NCBI GenBank assembly: GCA_949474265.1
Contig: CASXBC010000009.1
Coordinates: forward strand, 1 to 39,586
DNA from: an uncultured bacterium
GTDB lineage: Bacteria > Bacillota > Clostridia > Christensenellales > UBA1242
Length of the DNA stretch: 39,586 nucleotides
Direction: 5' to 3'
The notes under the pieces are model-generated. The model saw nothing but the letters and a program-made list of their open reading frames with translations, had not been told where the DNA came from and searched no databases. The translations under genes were made by a program, and so were the position numbers. Shown here piece after piece: positions 9,801 through 17,603 of this stretch; positions within the stretch are counted from its first letter, which is position 1, and every line of letters starts with the position of its first letter.

Positions 9801-10458
9801 TATGTCAGGACATCCACTTCAAGATTATACTAAAAAATTTGAGGACTTCAATCTTACGTCAGATATGCTTGTTGCAAAATCTGATGAGTTTGAAAATGAA
9901 GATGAAAACTTTGATATGGATGAAGGAGATGTTCAGGCTGAAACAACTTTTGAAGATGGACAAAACTTTATGTGTGGTGGAATTATCACAGAAGTCAATG
10001 TCAAACGTACGAAAACAGGCAAGAGCATGTGCTATGTCAAACTTGAAGATTTGAAAGGGAAAATAGAGCTTACTTTCTTCTCAAATGCGTTTGCAAGGTA
10101 TCGTGATTTGCTTGAAGAGGACAATCTTGTTACCATAAAAGGAAGAATAAACATTCGTGACGGAATGGCTCCAACTGCAATTGGAGAAGTTGTTATTTTG
10201 TGGAAAGATGATGAATCCAAAACCTCAGATAAAAAAGCAGGAAAAGAAAAACTTTACTTGCGTTTTGACACAAAAAATCCTGATGTTTATAGCAAGGTAA
10301 AAAATAGCATTGCATCATATCCTGGAGACACTCAGGTTGTGATAAAGTGTACCTCCTCAAACAAAGGTTTTATTTATCAACAAAATGTCAAAATAAACAA
10401 TTATCTCTTAAATGAACTTAGTGGCATTATTGGAAATGAAAATATAATTGTGCAATAA
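6844..10458 (+). CDS. dnaE: DNA polymerase III alpha subunit (DnaE)
   Basis: C-family replicative polymerase, 1204 residues. Domains in order: N-terminal PHP (HLHVHTEYSLLDG at residues 6-18, ITDHGNMYG near 40), palm with the catalytic aspartates in PDFDVDF (about 409-415), GPGRGSGAGS just before it, the fingers/thumb motifs KMDFLGLRTLT and YRPGPMDSIP, IRRIMGKKQ, FNKSHACAYAHVTYQTAYLK, a helix-hairpin-helix region and a C-terminal OB fold (about 1043-1120). The PHP domain keeps most metal-site residues. There is no embedded proofreading exonuclease, so this is DnaE and not PolC. GGAGG at 6833-6837 fixes the start, 2 bp after whiA. Two PHP proteins thus flank whiA in one operon. Confidence 0.97.
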   Translation: MGEFVHLHVHTEYSLLDGIARVKKLVEMTKERGCRAVAITDHGNMYGTLQFFEECIKEGIKPILGCEFYICNDLHRKSGKDDMGHLVLLAKNNEGFHNLLKLNEIAFCEGYYYKPRIDYKVLQEHSEGVICLSACIAGHIPQLILQRRFDEAEALILKMNDMFAKGDFYLEIQNHGLPEQKLVNEFLAQMSKKHSIKMVATNDVHYLNKEDAEMQDILMCVQMSKFLDDPDRMKFSTDEFYLKTYDEMKEAMVGYEESLETTLEIADKCDVTIQTKSLGEIYGIDQRYKLPSSKNFIPVYAPETGESPYDFLRRISYEGLHRNYKEITQELIDRLEMELEIIESQGFVEYFLIVWDYINYAESVGIPVGPGRGSGAGSLVAYCSGITKVDPIRYNLFFERFINKERVSMPDFDVDFCMDRRGEVIEYSKRRYGVDHVANIVTFGCMQAKNAIRDVARVLRIPNAEVMKVTKLIPGKLPDGIKRPPVLKYYFGTTGKPENDKFIIPELREIYDTNEDMKHVADLAIKLEGVPRNVSTHACGVLIAPEPVSNFVPVALSEGQRVTQYNMIELEHMGLLKMDFLGLRTLTDIKKSCDYIYENFGKKIDFYDGSLTYDDPKVFEMLANGNTDAVFQLESAGFKKFMKELKPTCLEDIVAGVSMYRPGPMDSIPKFVQNKHNPDMIVYDDPCLEDILDVTYGCIVYQEQVMKIVQVMGGYSLGQADNIRRIMGKKQVEKIDQERKKFVDGWEDPSGKASIPGAVKLGHDREVAEKIFDEMKEFAKYAFNKSHACAYAHVTYQTAYLKYYYETEFLTAILNNRITSADSITKYISFARTEGIEVLPPHINKSYSYFHTEGKSIRFGLGGLKHVGTAVTDNIIKERDENGEFKSFDDFVTRAVKFGINKKAIECLILSGAFDCFEKNRSQFMAVYENIVDRANKDKKNSQLGQISFFVDFGGEALEDKIEYPDIKEFNKKTLLRYERDIIGVYMSGHPLQDYTKKFEDFNLTSDMLVAKSDEFENEDENFDMDEGDVQAETTFEDGQNFMCGGIITEVNVKRTKTGKSMCYVKLEDLKGKIELTFFSNAFARYRDLLEEDNLVTIKGRINIRDGMAPTAIGEVVILWKDDESKTSDKKAGKEKLYLRFDTKNPDVYSKVKNSIASYPGDTQVVIKCTSSNKGFIYQQNVKINNYLLNELSGIIGNENIIVQ

Positions 10459-10483
10459 AAAAACCGAATTTTCGGTTTTTTTT
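10457..10483 (+). terminator. Intrinsic terminator after dnaE
   Basis: AAAAAAACCGAA and its complement with a long T-run, overlapping the stop codon. A further 140 bp to the next gene holds only AT-rich sequence and the promoter below. Confidence 0.9.
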
Positions 10484-10608
10484 AATTAAAAGTGATATGG
10501 TAAGCAGTTTTTAACTGTAAAAATACAATTTTTTGCTAATAAATACAAAATTATTAAACTTAAAAAATGGGATAAGTTAAGAAAAAATTTTTAATTTTGC
10601 AATTTGTT

Positions 10609-10617
10609 TGTTATAAT
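10609..10617 (+). promoter_or_regulatory. Extended -10 promoter placing +1 at the patatin start codon
   Basis: TGT then TATAAT (10612-10617). The -35 region is poor (TTTTAA at 10589-10594 with a 17-bp spacer). The predicted +1, about 7 nt after the -10, coincides with the ATG at 10624 and no Shine-Dalgarno is present, so the mRNA looks leaderless. Confidence 0.55.
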
Positions 10618-10623
10618 TAATTT

Positions 10624-11463
10624 ATGAAATTTCCATTTAAAAAAGAGATAAAGATAGGCTTGGCTTTTGGTGGCGGTGGTGCCAGAGGCTTTTCTCATAT
10701 TGGAGTAATAAAAGCTTTTGAGGAGTTTGGACTTAAGTTTGACTATATTGCAGGCACAAGCGTGGGTAGTTTGGTTGGTGCTGCTTATGCAAATGGAATG
10801 ACAAGTGACCAACTCTATCGCATAGCCAAAAGTTTGCGTACGAAAGATATTCGTACAAACAAAGTTTTTTTCATGCCTTCAAAGACTGATGGAATTGAAA
10901 AGTTGGTGGAAGAAGTCATTGGCAATGTCAATATAGAGGATTTGAAGATTGCTTATTCTGCAGTTGCTGTTGACATCAAAACTACAAAGCAGGTTTGCAT
11001 AAGTCACGGAAATCTTGCAAAGGCTGTTGCAGGAAGTTGTTGTGTGCCTGGATTTTTTCATCCCGTGGAGTTTAATGGGCGTTTGCTTTGTGATGGTGGA
11101 CTTCAAAACACAATCCCTGCAAATATTCCAAGATATTTTGACTGTGACTATGTTGTTGCGGTGGACTGCAACAGCACAAGGACTTATGGCACAGAAAGCT
11201 CAAAACTTTTGGATGTGCTAGGTTGCACCATACGAGTGCTGATGAAAAGTAATGCAGTCAAAGGTTATGTTTATTCAGATGTCATGATTGCAACTGACAG
11301 CAAGCGTTTCAAATCAACCAAGCTTTTTGGAATTGATGAAATGGTGGAAGAGGGCTATAAAAATGCCATTGATGCCATGCCAAAGATTATGGAAATTTTT
11401 GGTGGCAGAGTGAAACGACAAAAATTTAAAGATTTTGATAAGGATGAAATAGATTTTATTTAG
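10624..11463 (+). CDS. Patatin-like phospholipase
   Basis: Serine acyl hydrolase with the Ser-Asp dyad of the patatin/RssA family, 279 residues, no signal peptide. Visible: the oxyanion-hole motif GGGGARG at about residues 17-23, the nucleophile elbow GTSVGS near 41-46, and the catalytic aspartate in DGGLQNTIP near 158. It should hydrolyse acyl esters of phospholipids or lysolipids; the physiological substrate is unknown. The start codon has no ribosome-binding site and sits at the predicted transcription start. The stop TAG shares one base with the GTG of the next gene, so the pair is co-translated. Confidence 0.92.
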   Translation: MKFPFKKEIKIGLAFGGGGARGFSHIGVIKAFEEFGLKFDYIAGTSVGSLVGAAYANGMTSDQLYRIAKSLRTKDIRTNKVFFMPSKTDGIEKLVEEVIGNVNIEDLKIAYSAVAVDIKTTKQVCISHGNLAKAVAGSCCVPGFFHPVEFNGRLLCDGGLQNTIPANIPRYFDCDYVVAVDCNSTRTYGTESSKLLDVLGCTIRVLMKSNAVKGYVYSDVMIATDSKRFKSTKLFGIDEMVEEGYKNAIDAMPKIMEIFGGRVKRQKFKDFDKDEIDFI

Positions 11464-12539
11464 TGAAAACAATCAAGCAATATTTTCTTAAAAACAGTGC
11501 AAAAGTGGCAAATTTTTGTTTTGTTGTTCTTTTTGCGGTCATTTTTATTTTGCTTGTGATTTATGATTATAAAATTCAATATCTGTATAATGGTTTTCAT
11601 AAATTGAAGTCTGCAGATTTGCAAGTTTATTTTTTGGATGTAGGACAGGCAAGTGCAACGCTTGTTATTTTGCCGAGTGGCAAAACGCTTCTTGTTGACA
11701 CAGGCAGTGGCGAAAGTGAAAAAGATTTTCTAAAAAGCGTTGACAGAATTTTGTCTGAAAATAAACTTAAAGAGATTGACATTTTGATTTTGACGCACAG
11801 TGATGAAGACCATGTTGGCGGTGCAGTTTCGCTTTTGAAAAAGTATCAAGTAAATAATATTTATAGACCAAAGATTATTTCAATGAGTGAATTAGATATT
11901 CAGACTTCAGATATGAAGGTGATTGATTCTTGGATTTATGATGATGTAATTACTGCGGTTTACAGCGAGCCTAATTGCACTGTTGAGTTTGTTGAAGATA
12001 AGCTTATTGCTGAAAAAGACTGTGAGATTGAGTTTTTTGCTTGCAAACAGAAAGATTATGGAAAGACAGACACAAACTCATTCAGTCCTTTCATAACCAT
12101 TACATACAACAGCAAAACTTTTATGCTTACAGGAGATGTCTCTCAAAAACGTGAAAAGGAATTTATTTCTGCAATGATTGACAAAAACCGAACTCTAAAA
12201 GTTGACTTTTTGTTGGTGGCTCATCATGGAGCTAGGTCATCTTCAACTGCAGAGTTTTTGAATTTTGTCAAACCAACTTATGCAATCATAAGTGCAGGGG
12301 ATGAATCTCATCCGTCACAAGATGTTTTGGACAGGTTCATAGAATGTCATGTTGAAAATATTTACTGCACAAAAACTGATGGTATGATAGGAATTGCGGT
12401 TTTGGATTATGGAGCAACAAAAATTGTCACCATGAACAAATTTTTGGATTTGCCACTTTATATTTGTCTTGTTTTTGTTGCTGCTGGAGTTTGGCTGAGC
12501 TATTTTAATAAGGCACGAAAAGTGATAAAATTTTCATAA
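11463..12539 (+). CDS. Membrane-anchored ComEC/Rec2-type metallo-beta-lactamase protein
   Basis: 358 residues with one transmembrane helix near the N-terminus (about 15-35), a metallo-beta-lactamase domain and a second hydrophobic helix near the C-terminus (about 325-345). The hydrolase part resembles the C-terminal domain of the competence protein ComEC: YFLDVGQASATLV, the metal motif THSDEDHVGG near residue 104, LTGDVSQ near 223 and VAHHGARSSS near 257. The ComEC channel domain is absent. It is therefore a free-standing extracellular or membrane-surface hydrolase, possibly acting on nucleic acid or cell-wall phosphodiesters; that is inference. The start is GTG, overlapping the patatin TAG, with no close Shine-Dalgarno, so coupling is likely. 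Confidence 0.85.
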   Translation: MKTIKQYFLKNSAKVANFCFVVLFAVIFILLVIYDYKIQYLYNGFHKLKSADLQVYFLDVGQASATLVILPSGKTLLVDTGSGESEKDFLKSVDRILSENKLKEIDILILTHSDEDHVGGAVSLLKKYQVNNIYRPKIISMSELDIQTSDMKVIDSWIYDDVITAVYSEPNCTVEFVEDKLIAEKDCEIEFFACKQKDYGKTDTNSFSPFITITYNSKTFMLTGDVSQKREKEFISAMIDKNRTLKVDFLLVAHHGARSSSTAEFLNFVKPTYAIISAGDESHPSQDVLDRFIECHVENIYCTKTDGMIGIAVLDYGATKIVTMNKFLDLPLYICLVFVAAGVWLSYFNKARKVIKFS

Positions 12540-12564
12540 TAAAAGAAAATAGGCAAAAAATTTT

Positions 12565-12592
12565 TTGTAATAGGCTAAGTTTGTGTTAAAAT
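12565..12592 (+). promoter_or_regulatory. Extended -10 promoter with +1 at the start codon
   Basis: TTGTAA (12565-12570), 16-bp spacer, TGT plus TAAAAT (12587-12592). Only 6 nt separate the -10 from the ATG at 12599, the same spacing as in front of the patatin gene. Confidence 0.55.
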
Positions 12593-12598
12593 ACATCT

Positions 12599-13075
12599 AT
12601 GAAGAAGGAAAATATCAACAAAATTGTTTTGGTGTCATTATGCGACAATTTTTCAAATCAGTTGGCGACAGCACTGTCACAAACTTTGGATATGGTTTTT
12701 TGCGACACTAACGCACTTGTTGAATATGAACTCGTTGACAAAAATGCAATGGAAAAACTTTGCTCACCTCAATATTTAAAAAGCTGTGAAAGAAAAGTTT
12801 TGAAACACATTGCAAGTTTTGAAAATGTAGTGGTTTCAATTTCGTATGATTATCTTATTCACAACATTGATGTGTTGAAACATAACTCTGCTGTGGTATT
12901 TGTTGAACTTCCAAAAGAGTTTGTCAAAAACAATGGGGATGCACTTGCCATACTTGCTTTTGAAGAGAGAACAAAAAATTTAAAAGAACTTGCAGATGTC
13001 AACATTGCTGTTAGAAAAACAGAGATAGATTTCATTTCAAGAAAAATTATTGAAAATCTTGGGAGTGTTTTATGA
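12599..13075 (+). CDS. Shikimate-kinase-like protein lacking the P-loop
   Basis: 158 residues that follow the shikimate kinase plan from about residue 33 onward: FCDTNALVEYEL in place of the FxDxDxxIE strand, YLKSCERKVL in place of FRxxExxVL, a strand VVVSIS where the family has a GGG motif, then VVFVELP, a lid-like region with EERTKNLKELADVNI and a C-terminal helix. The nucleotide-binding Walker A (GxxGxGKT/S) is missing: the equivalent N-terminal loop reads SLCDNFSNQ. The shikimate-binding GGG and the FRxxE arginine are also lost. It is thus probably a non-catalytic relative. It overlaps the transketolase by 4 bp (ATGA), suggesting a joint role, and appears to be expressed from a leaderless mRNA. 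Family assignment rests on pattern, not on alignment. Confidence 0.6.
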   Translation: MKKENINKIVLVSLCDNFSNQLATALSQTLDMVFCDTNALVEYELVDKNAMEKLCSPQYLKSCERKVLKHIASFENVVVSISYDYLIHNIDVLKHNSAVVFVELPKEFVKNNGDALAILAFEERTKNLKELADVNIAVRKTEIDFISRKIIENLGSVL

Positions 13076-15045
13076 ACATAAATCAAAAAGCTTTAAATTA
13101 TTTGAAGGCACTTTCTGCCGAGACAATTACAAATGCTGGCACAGGGCACCTGGGCATAAGTTTGGGGGCATCCTCAATTTTGTTTGCACTCTTTAAAGAC
13201 CATTATATTTTTGACACATCTGACACTGACTTTTTAAACAGAGATAGACTTGTTTTGTCAGCAGGGCATTGCTCTGCACTTTATTACAGCTTGCTTTCTA
13301 TGTTTGGCTTTGATATAAGTTTGCAAGATTTAAAAAACTTTGGAAAGCTTGGCTCAAAGACCCCAACTTATGCTGATTATAAAAGGACGGAGGGGGTTGA
13401 CTTTTCTTCTGGGGCTTGTGGGCAAGGAGTAGCCAATGCAGTAGGTATGGCAATTGCTGAAGCAGTTATGGAAGAGAGATTTAATACTGTTGGCTTTGAA
13501 ATAATAAAAAATTATACCTATTGCCTTGTCAGTGATGGTGATATGATGGAAGGAGTGACTATGGAAGCGGCAAGCTTGGCTGGTCACTTGAAACTCAACA
13601 AACTCATCATGCTTTATGACAGCAATGATGTCACTTTAGACGGCTCACTTGGTCTGACAAACAAAGAGGATGTTGCAAAGAAATTTTTGGCTATGGGGTG
13701 GAATGTTATCACTGTGCCAAGAGGAAACAGCTACTTTTTCTGTACTCACGCTATTTCAAGTGCAAAAAGAAGTTCAAAACCAACACTCATTATTTTTAAA
13801 ACAACTATTGGAATAGGCTCTCAAAAAGAGGGTACTTCTTCTGCCCATTATGGAGTTTTGACAAAGGAAGAACTTGAACGTTTTAAAACTTCATTAAAAG
13901 TAAAAGAAAGCTTTTATATTCCAAGTGATGTAAGAGAACTTTGCATGGCTAGCACCAGAAAAGGAAAGCTTATTCATGAGACTTGGAATCAAAACTTAGC
14001 TATTTATTCAAGCACACATCCTGAGCTTTATAAGTCATTTTTGGCATTTTTTGATAGAAAGAAAATCAGTTTTGAGCGTATCTTAAAAAACGTTGCAAAG
14101 TATGACGGACAGAGTCTTGCAAAAATCAATCACTTTGTTTTGAGCGAACTTGCTTATCAATGCCCACAAATGCTCGGAGGCACTGCAGATGTTTCAAGTT
14201 CGTCTATGGCATTTATTGACAACGCAGGAAGCTTTTCTTCTGGTTACAGAAGAGGTAAAAACATCAAATTTGGTGTTAGAGAACACGCAATGAGTGCTAT
14301 TTGCAATGGTATTGCCTCTTATGAGGATTTTATCACTTTTGACGCTTCTTATTTAAGTTATTCAAATTATCAATTGCCTGCAATAAGAGTAAGAAGTGCA
14401 AACAAACTGCCTGTGATGTCATTTTTTACACATGACAGCTTGGCTATTGGAGATTGTGGTGCAACCTTTCAACCGGTCGAACAAATTGGAAATCTCAGGT
14501 CAATTATTGGAAACATTGTGTTTAGACCAGCTGACTACAAAGAGCTTGTTGCTGGATATTATATAAATATAAAAGAATATTATCCTATTTCATTTGTGTT
14601 GTCAAAACAGGATATAGCTCATATTGATGGAACTTCGTTTGAAGGTGCTCTTCAAGGAGGTTATGTGCTTCAAGCTGACGGCTCAAAACCAAAAATTGTG
14701 CTTGTTGCAAGCGGAAGTGAAGTGGAACTTGCCATTAAAGTTGCGAAAGAGCTTAAAAAGAAACACACAGTGAGCGTGGTCTCAATGCCATCAATTGAAG
14801 TGTTTGAAAAACAACCAATTGCTTACAAAAATAAGGTTATTTCAAAAGATAGCGAGCTTGTTGTTTCAATAGAAGCTTCAAATGATACAAAGTGGCTTAA
14901 AGTGCTTGGACGAAATGGCGAGATGTTTGGTATAACTGATTATGTTGAGTGTGGAAGCGGAGCTGAAATGCTTGAAAAAGCTGGCTTTACAGTTAAAAAC
15001 ATCACAAAATTTGTAGAATCAAAGTTAAAAGACAAAAACAGATAA
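13072..15045 (+). CDS. Divergent transketolase
   Basis: 657 residues with the full transketolase layout. The thiamine-diphosphate motif is intact (SDGDMMEG near residue 157 to SNDVTLDG near 184), GHLGISLGAS carries the first active-site His, SAGHCSALYYS the second, and GVREHAMSAI the catalytic glutamate. Substrate-side residues differ from E. coli/yeast enzymes: the SKTPGHPE loop reads SKTPTYAD (His100 to Tyr), GEDGPTHQP reads GDCGATFQP (Asp469 to Cys, His473 to Phe), the ATRK arginine is Ile and the LSRQ arginine is Lys. These residues normally hold the sugar phosphate. Cofactor chemistry may be kept with a changed acceptor or donor. It is translationally coupled to the shikimate-kinase-like gene. 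No clear terminator follows. Confidence 0.85.
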   Translation: MNINQKALNYLKALSAETITNAGTGHLGISLGASSILFALFKDHYIFDTSDTDFLNRDRLVLSAGHCSALYYSLLSMFGFDISLQDLKNFGKLGSKTPTYADYKRTEGVDFSSGACGQGVANAVGMAIAEAVMEERFNTVGFEIIKNYTYCLVSDGDMMEGVTMEAASLAGHLKLNKLIMLYDSNDVTLDGSLGLTNKEDVAKKFLAMGWNVITVPRGNSYFFCTHAISSAKRSSKPTLIIFKTTIGIGSQKEGTSSAHYGVLTKEELERFKTSLKVKESFYIPSDVRELCMASTRKGKLIHETWNQNLAIYSSTHPELYKSFLAFFDRKKISFERILKNVAKYDGQSLAKINHFVLSELAYQCPQMLGGTADVSSSSMAFIDNAGSFSSGYRRGKNIKFGVREHAMSAICNGIASYEDFITFDASYLSYSNYQLPAIRVRSANKLPVMSFFTHDSLAIGDCGATFQPVEQIGNLRSIIGNIVFRPADYKELVAGYYINIKEYYPISFVLSKQDIAHIDGTSFEGALQGGYVLQADGSKPKIVLVASGSEVELAIKVAKELKKKHTVSVVSMPSIEVFEKQPIAYKNKVISKDSELVVSIEASNDTKWLKVLGRNGEMFGITDYVECGSGAEMLEKAGFTVKNITKFVESKLKDKNR

Positions 15046-15138
15046 ATTTTGCTATATTTCGCCACCACTAAGGTTTTGTCATAACTTTTAAGAAAGTAAA
15101 ATAGTAAATATAATAGTGAAACTATTTTGCGAGGGGTT

Positions 15139-16083
15139 ATGTTAAAAAGAAAAAGTGTGGTGCTTAGCGATACAGAAAATTCAAACAGAAAGGCAGTGCT
15201 TTCAATGGAGCAGGGGTCGACTTTGCTTCATGGCACATTGCGACTTTACAATTTTTCAAGGGATTTGGGAGGAATCTCATCTCTTGGATTCTATATCAAT
15301 CAAAAAGTTTATAAGGCGGGGCTTACTTATAAGTCACCAATGCTTTATGAATTTTTTCTTGACCTAGACGAAATCCCTCAGGCGTTTTCTTGTGCAGTAA
15401 TAAATTTTCAAGATGCCAAAGGCAAGGCAATTCTCTATGGTTCTAGCGACGGCAGTGATGATGTTTATGCAGATATTATCAACGAGCTTACAAACAATTC
15501 TTCTGTTTCAAAAGCAGAAGCTGTGCTTGACAAATACGGCGTGGATTTTGATGAAGAAGAAAAACTTGAGATAGAGAAGGAGATTGACAGTGCAATGGGC
15601 ACAAGCTGTCAGTCGTGTAAAGATTGTGAAAGTTGTGTCTATAAAAAATATTATTTAGAACATGAAAAGGTTGAAACATCAAGCAGACTTTCACAAGTGG
15701 AAGAACCTCAAAAAGAAGAATTGCAAAAGGAAGAAAACCGCCCTGCTTTTATTGACAAACTCAAACCTCAAATTGACAAACTCTTTCAAGAAAATCCAAT
15801 TGAGGCTAATTTGCAAAATATTATACCAAACTCAAAATGGATAAAAGTTGATTATGAAGATGATGGCGACTTTTATGTTTTTGGACTTTTGTATGATGAA
15901 GCAGGTCAGGTAAAATATGTTTGTTTTGGCGTGCCTGCAGTCTTTGAGTCTGAAGCTCCAAAAGAACTTTCAGGTTTTCCTATTTGGATGCCACTTGACA
16001 AAACAAACAATGAAGGATTTGGATATTGGTTGACCTATCAAGATGCAACAACAGGAGAACCAATCAAGGCAATTATTGAATAG
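15139..16083 (+). CDS. Unknown protein with central CxxCxxCxxC cluster
   Basis: 314 residues; I do not recognise the family with confidence. The first 110 residues look like a beta-rich domain (TLRLYNFSRDLGG, GLTYKSPMLYEFFLDL, AILYGSSDG). A linker of about residues 115-150 leads to a cysteine cluster at about 155-164 (CQSCKDCESC) followed by VYKKYYLE, which could hold zinc or an Fe-S centre. A charged Glu/Lys linker (about 175-200) precedes a second folded domain ending in GYWLTYQDATTGEP. No signal peptide or membrane helix is visible, so it is probably cytosolic. The ATG at 15139 is chosen because GAGGGG lies just upstream, although spacing is short (2 nt); a TTG 12 bp earlier is possible. 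TATAAT at 15109-15114 is a likely -10. The hydrolase follows after 9 bp. Confidence 0.7.
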   Translation: MLKRKSVVLSDTENSNRKAVLSMEQGSTLLHGTLRLYNFSRDLGGISSLGFYINQKVYKAGLTYKSPMLYEFFLDLDEIPQAFSCAVINFQDAKGKAILYGSSDGSDDVYADIINELTNNSSVSKAEAVLDKYGVDFDEEEKLEIEKEIDSAMGTSCQSCKDCESCVYKKYYLEHEKVETSSRLSQVEEPQKEELQKEENRPAFIDKLKPQIDKLFQENPIEANLQNIIPNSKWIKVDYEDDGDFYVFGLLYDEAGQVKYVCFGVPAVFESEAPKELSGFPIWMPLDKTNNEGFGYWLTYQDATTGEPIKAIIE

Positions 16084-16092
16084 GGGGATTTG

Positions 16093-17028
16093 ATGAAAGT
16101 TTTTGCATGGCTGGTGCTTTCTTTGATAATCATTATCATTTTTGCTCTTTTGTATTATTTGGTTGTAGGCAGAATATTGTTTAAATTTACATTCAGTAGG
16201 CGAAGTAAAAGAGGACGTGCTTACAAGAAAAATATTGATAAAACCATAAAAGAATATGGTGTTGATTTGTGTTGGTGGGATAAAGTTAAGTTTGAGACCA
16301 TAAAAATACAAAACAGAGAAAAACTGCAACTTGTCGGTCATTTTTTTGATAATAATTCAGAAAAGACTGTGGTTATTCTGCATGGCTATGGCGGAACATA
16401 TCTTGAGATGCAACCTTATTGCAAATTTTTTAAAGATAAAAACTTCAATGTTTTGGCAGTAGATAATCGTGCTCACGGAGACAGTGAAGGCAAGTGTATT
16501 GGTTTTGGCTGGTATGACCGTCTTGACGTCTTGGATTGGATTGAAGAATTAAACAAAAAAAATCCAAACCACAAGATTGTGCTGTTTGGCGTTTCTATGG
16601 GGGCTACTGCTGTTTGCTGTGCGAGTGGAGAAAAGCTGCCAAAAAATGTTTTTGCTATTGTTTCTGATTGTGCATTTGCAAATGGCGAAAAACAGATAAA
16701 GCAAGTTATGGCAAAAAATTTTAAAATTGGCAAGTTGTTTTTAAGACATTTCAAAAGCTATTTGAAGCGAGTTTATTCTTTTGATTTGTCTCTTATTGAT
16801 GCTTGCAAGCAAGTCAAAGCCACAAGTGTTCCTATTTTGTTTATTCATGGTCAGGCAGATGACTTTGTTCCTGTTCAGAATTTGTATGATTTATACAATG
16901 CCACACCAGAGGGGCTAAGGGACAAATTTGTGGTTGAAGAGGCTTCACATGCCAAAAGCTATATGACGGCTGGTGTCATGTATGAACGAAAACTAAACAA
17001 TTTCTTTGCAAGGTATACTTCACTCTAA
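16093..17028 (+). CDS. Membrane-anchored alpha/beta hydrolase
   Basis: 312-residue serine hydrolase with one N-terminal transmembrane helix (about residues 5-28) and a following Arg/Lys-rich stretch that would lie in the cytosol, so the catalytic domain is probably cytosolic. The fold's marks are in order: HGYGGTYLEM (oxyanion region), DNRAHGDSEG, the nucleophile elbow GVSMGA with Ser near 170, the acid in HGQADDFVP near 255 and the histidine in ASHAKSY near 286. It resembles YqkD/YfhM-type hydrolases whose substrates are unknown. GGGGGA at 16083-16088 supports the ATG at 16093. It should be co-transcribed with the Cys-cluster gene. Confidence 0.9.
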   Translation: MKVFAWLVLSLIIIIIFALLYYLVVGRILFKFTFSRRSKRGRAYKKNIDKTIKEYGVDLCWWDKVKFETIKIQNREKLQLVGHFFDNNSEKTVVILHGYGGTYLEMQPYCKFFKDKNFNVLAVDNRAHGDSEGKCIGFGWYDRLDVLDWIEELNKKNPNHKIVLFGVSMGATAVCCASGEKLPKNVFAIVSDCAFANGEKQIKQVMAKNFKIGKLFLRHFKSYLKRVYSFDLSLIDACKQVKATSVPILFIHGQADDFVPVQNLYDLYNATPEGLRDKFVVEEASHAKSYMTAGVMYERKLNNFFARYTSL

Positions 17029-17033
17029 AAATT

Positions 17034-17060
17034 AAAAAAGACGACTTTTTGTCGCCTTTT
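17034..17060. terminator. Bidirectional terminator between convergent genes
   Basis: GACGAC / GTCGCC hairpin with a five-T loop, flanked by A-run and T-run. On the minus strand the stem pairs fully through one G-U and is followed by six T's; on the plus strand one A-C mismatch remains. It ends the hydrolase operon and the minus-strand gene that stops at 17059. Confidence 0.8.
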
Positions 17061-17595
17061 ATTTTACCAATATTTGATAATAACAAGTGTCAGCCTCAGA
17101 AACGCAATGACTTCTTGCAGGATTTCTCACCGTTCCTGTTGTGTAAATATACAATCTGTAGATTGGTCCAATGCCAAGCTCAAGCTTTCCGTCTGCAGTA
17201 GGTTGAATGTAATTGTTGCAAGAGACAAAATCATTAGGCACAGCATTATGCACCAAATAGTGAAATTCATTATAGCCAAACTTTGGAATGTAAAAATCAT
17301 AATTGTGATAGCAGTTTGTTATATGAAACATAAATCTTATTTTGGTGTAATTTGCAAGGTCTGGAAAAGAGTGAATAAGTCCCAAATTGCTGTGTATACC
17401 ATTTGTTTGACCAAGGTTGACGTTTGGGTCATCACTGTCTTTGTCATAGAGTATGGTCCAGCCCTCATCATCATTTGGTGACGGAACAGGTTTGTTTGAG
17501 CCTGAGTTTCCTCCAGAGCCACCTTTTTTTGAGAAAAAATAAAACTCTTTCTTCAGTTCTTCCAATTCTTCTTCAAGTTCTTCATTACTTTTCAT
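17059..17595 (-). CDS. Unknown protein: N-terminal coiled coil, Gly/Ser linker, beta-rich domain
   Basis: 178 residues, not recognised. The first 18 residues form a strongly heptad-like acidic helix (NEELEEELEELKKEF), followed by a Gly/Ser/Pro linker (about 23-42) and a beta-rich domain opening GWTILYDKDSDD and holding four to five cysteines, NCYHNYDFYIP, and a closing CYYQILV. There is no signal peptide. The layout (trimerising helix, flexible linker, aromatic-rich beta domain) is like small phage-tail or surface-fibre proteins, but this is only a resemblance. The start is set by AGGAGA 6-8 nt upstream; that ribosome site lies inside the 3' arm of a long hairpin at 17604-17638. Confidence 0.7.
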   Translation of the reverse strand: MKSNEELEEELEELKKEFYFFSKKGGSGGNSGSNKPVPSPNDDEGWTILYDKDSDDPNVNLGQTNGIHSNLGLIHSFPDLANYTKIRFMFHITNCYHNYDFYIPKFGYNEFHYLVHNAVPNDFVSCNNYIQPTADGKLELGIGPIYRLYIYTTGTVRNPARSHCVSEADTCYYQILVK

Positions 17596-17603
17596 AAAAA
17601 TAT

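Noticed and set aside
11463-12539. Full ComEC competence protein
   Set aside because: Only the hydrolase domain with single flanking helices is present; the channel domain is missing.
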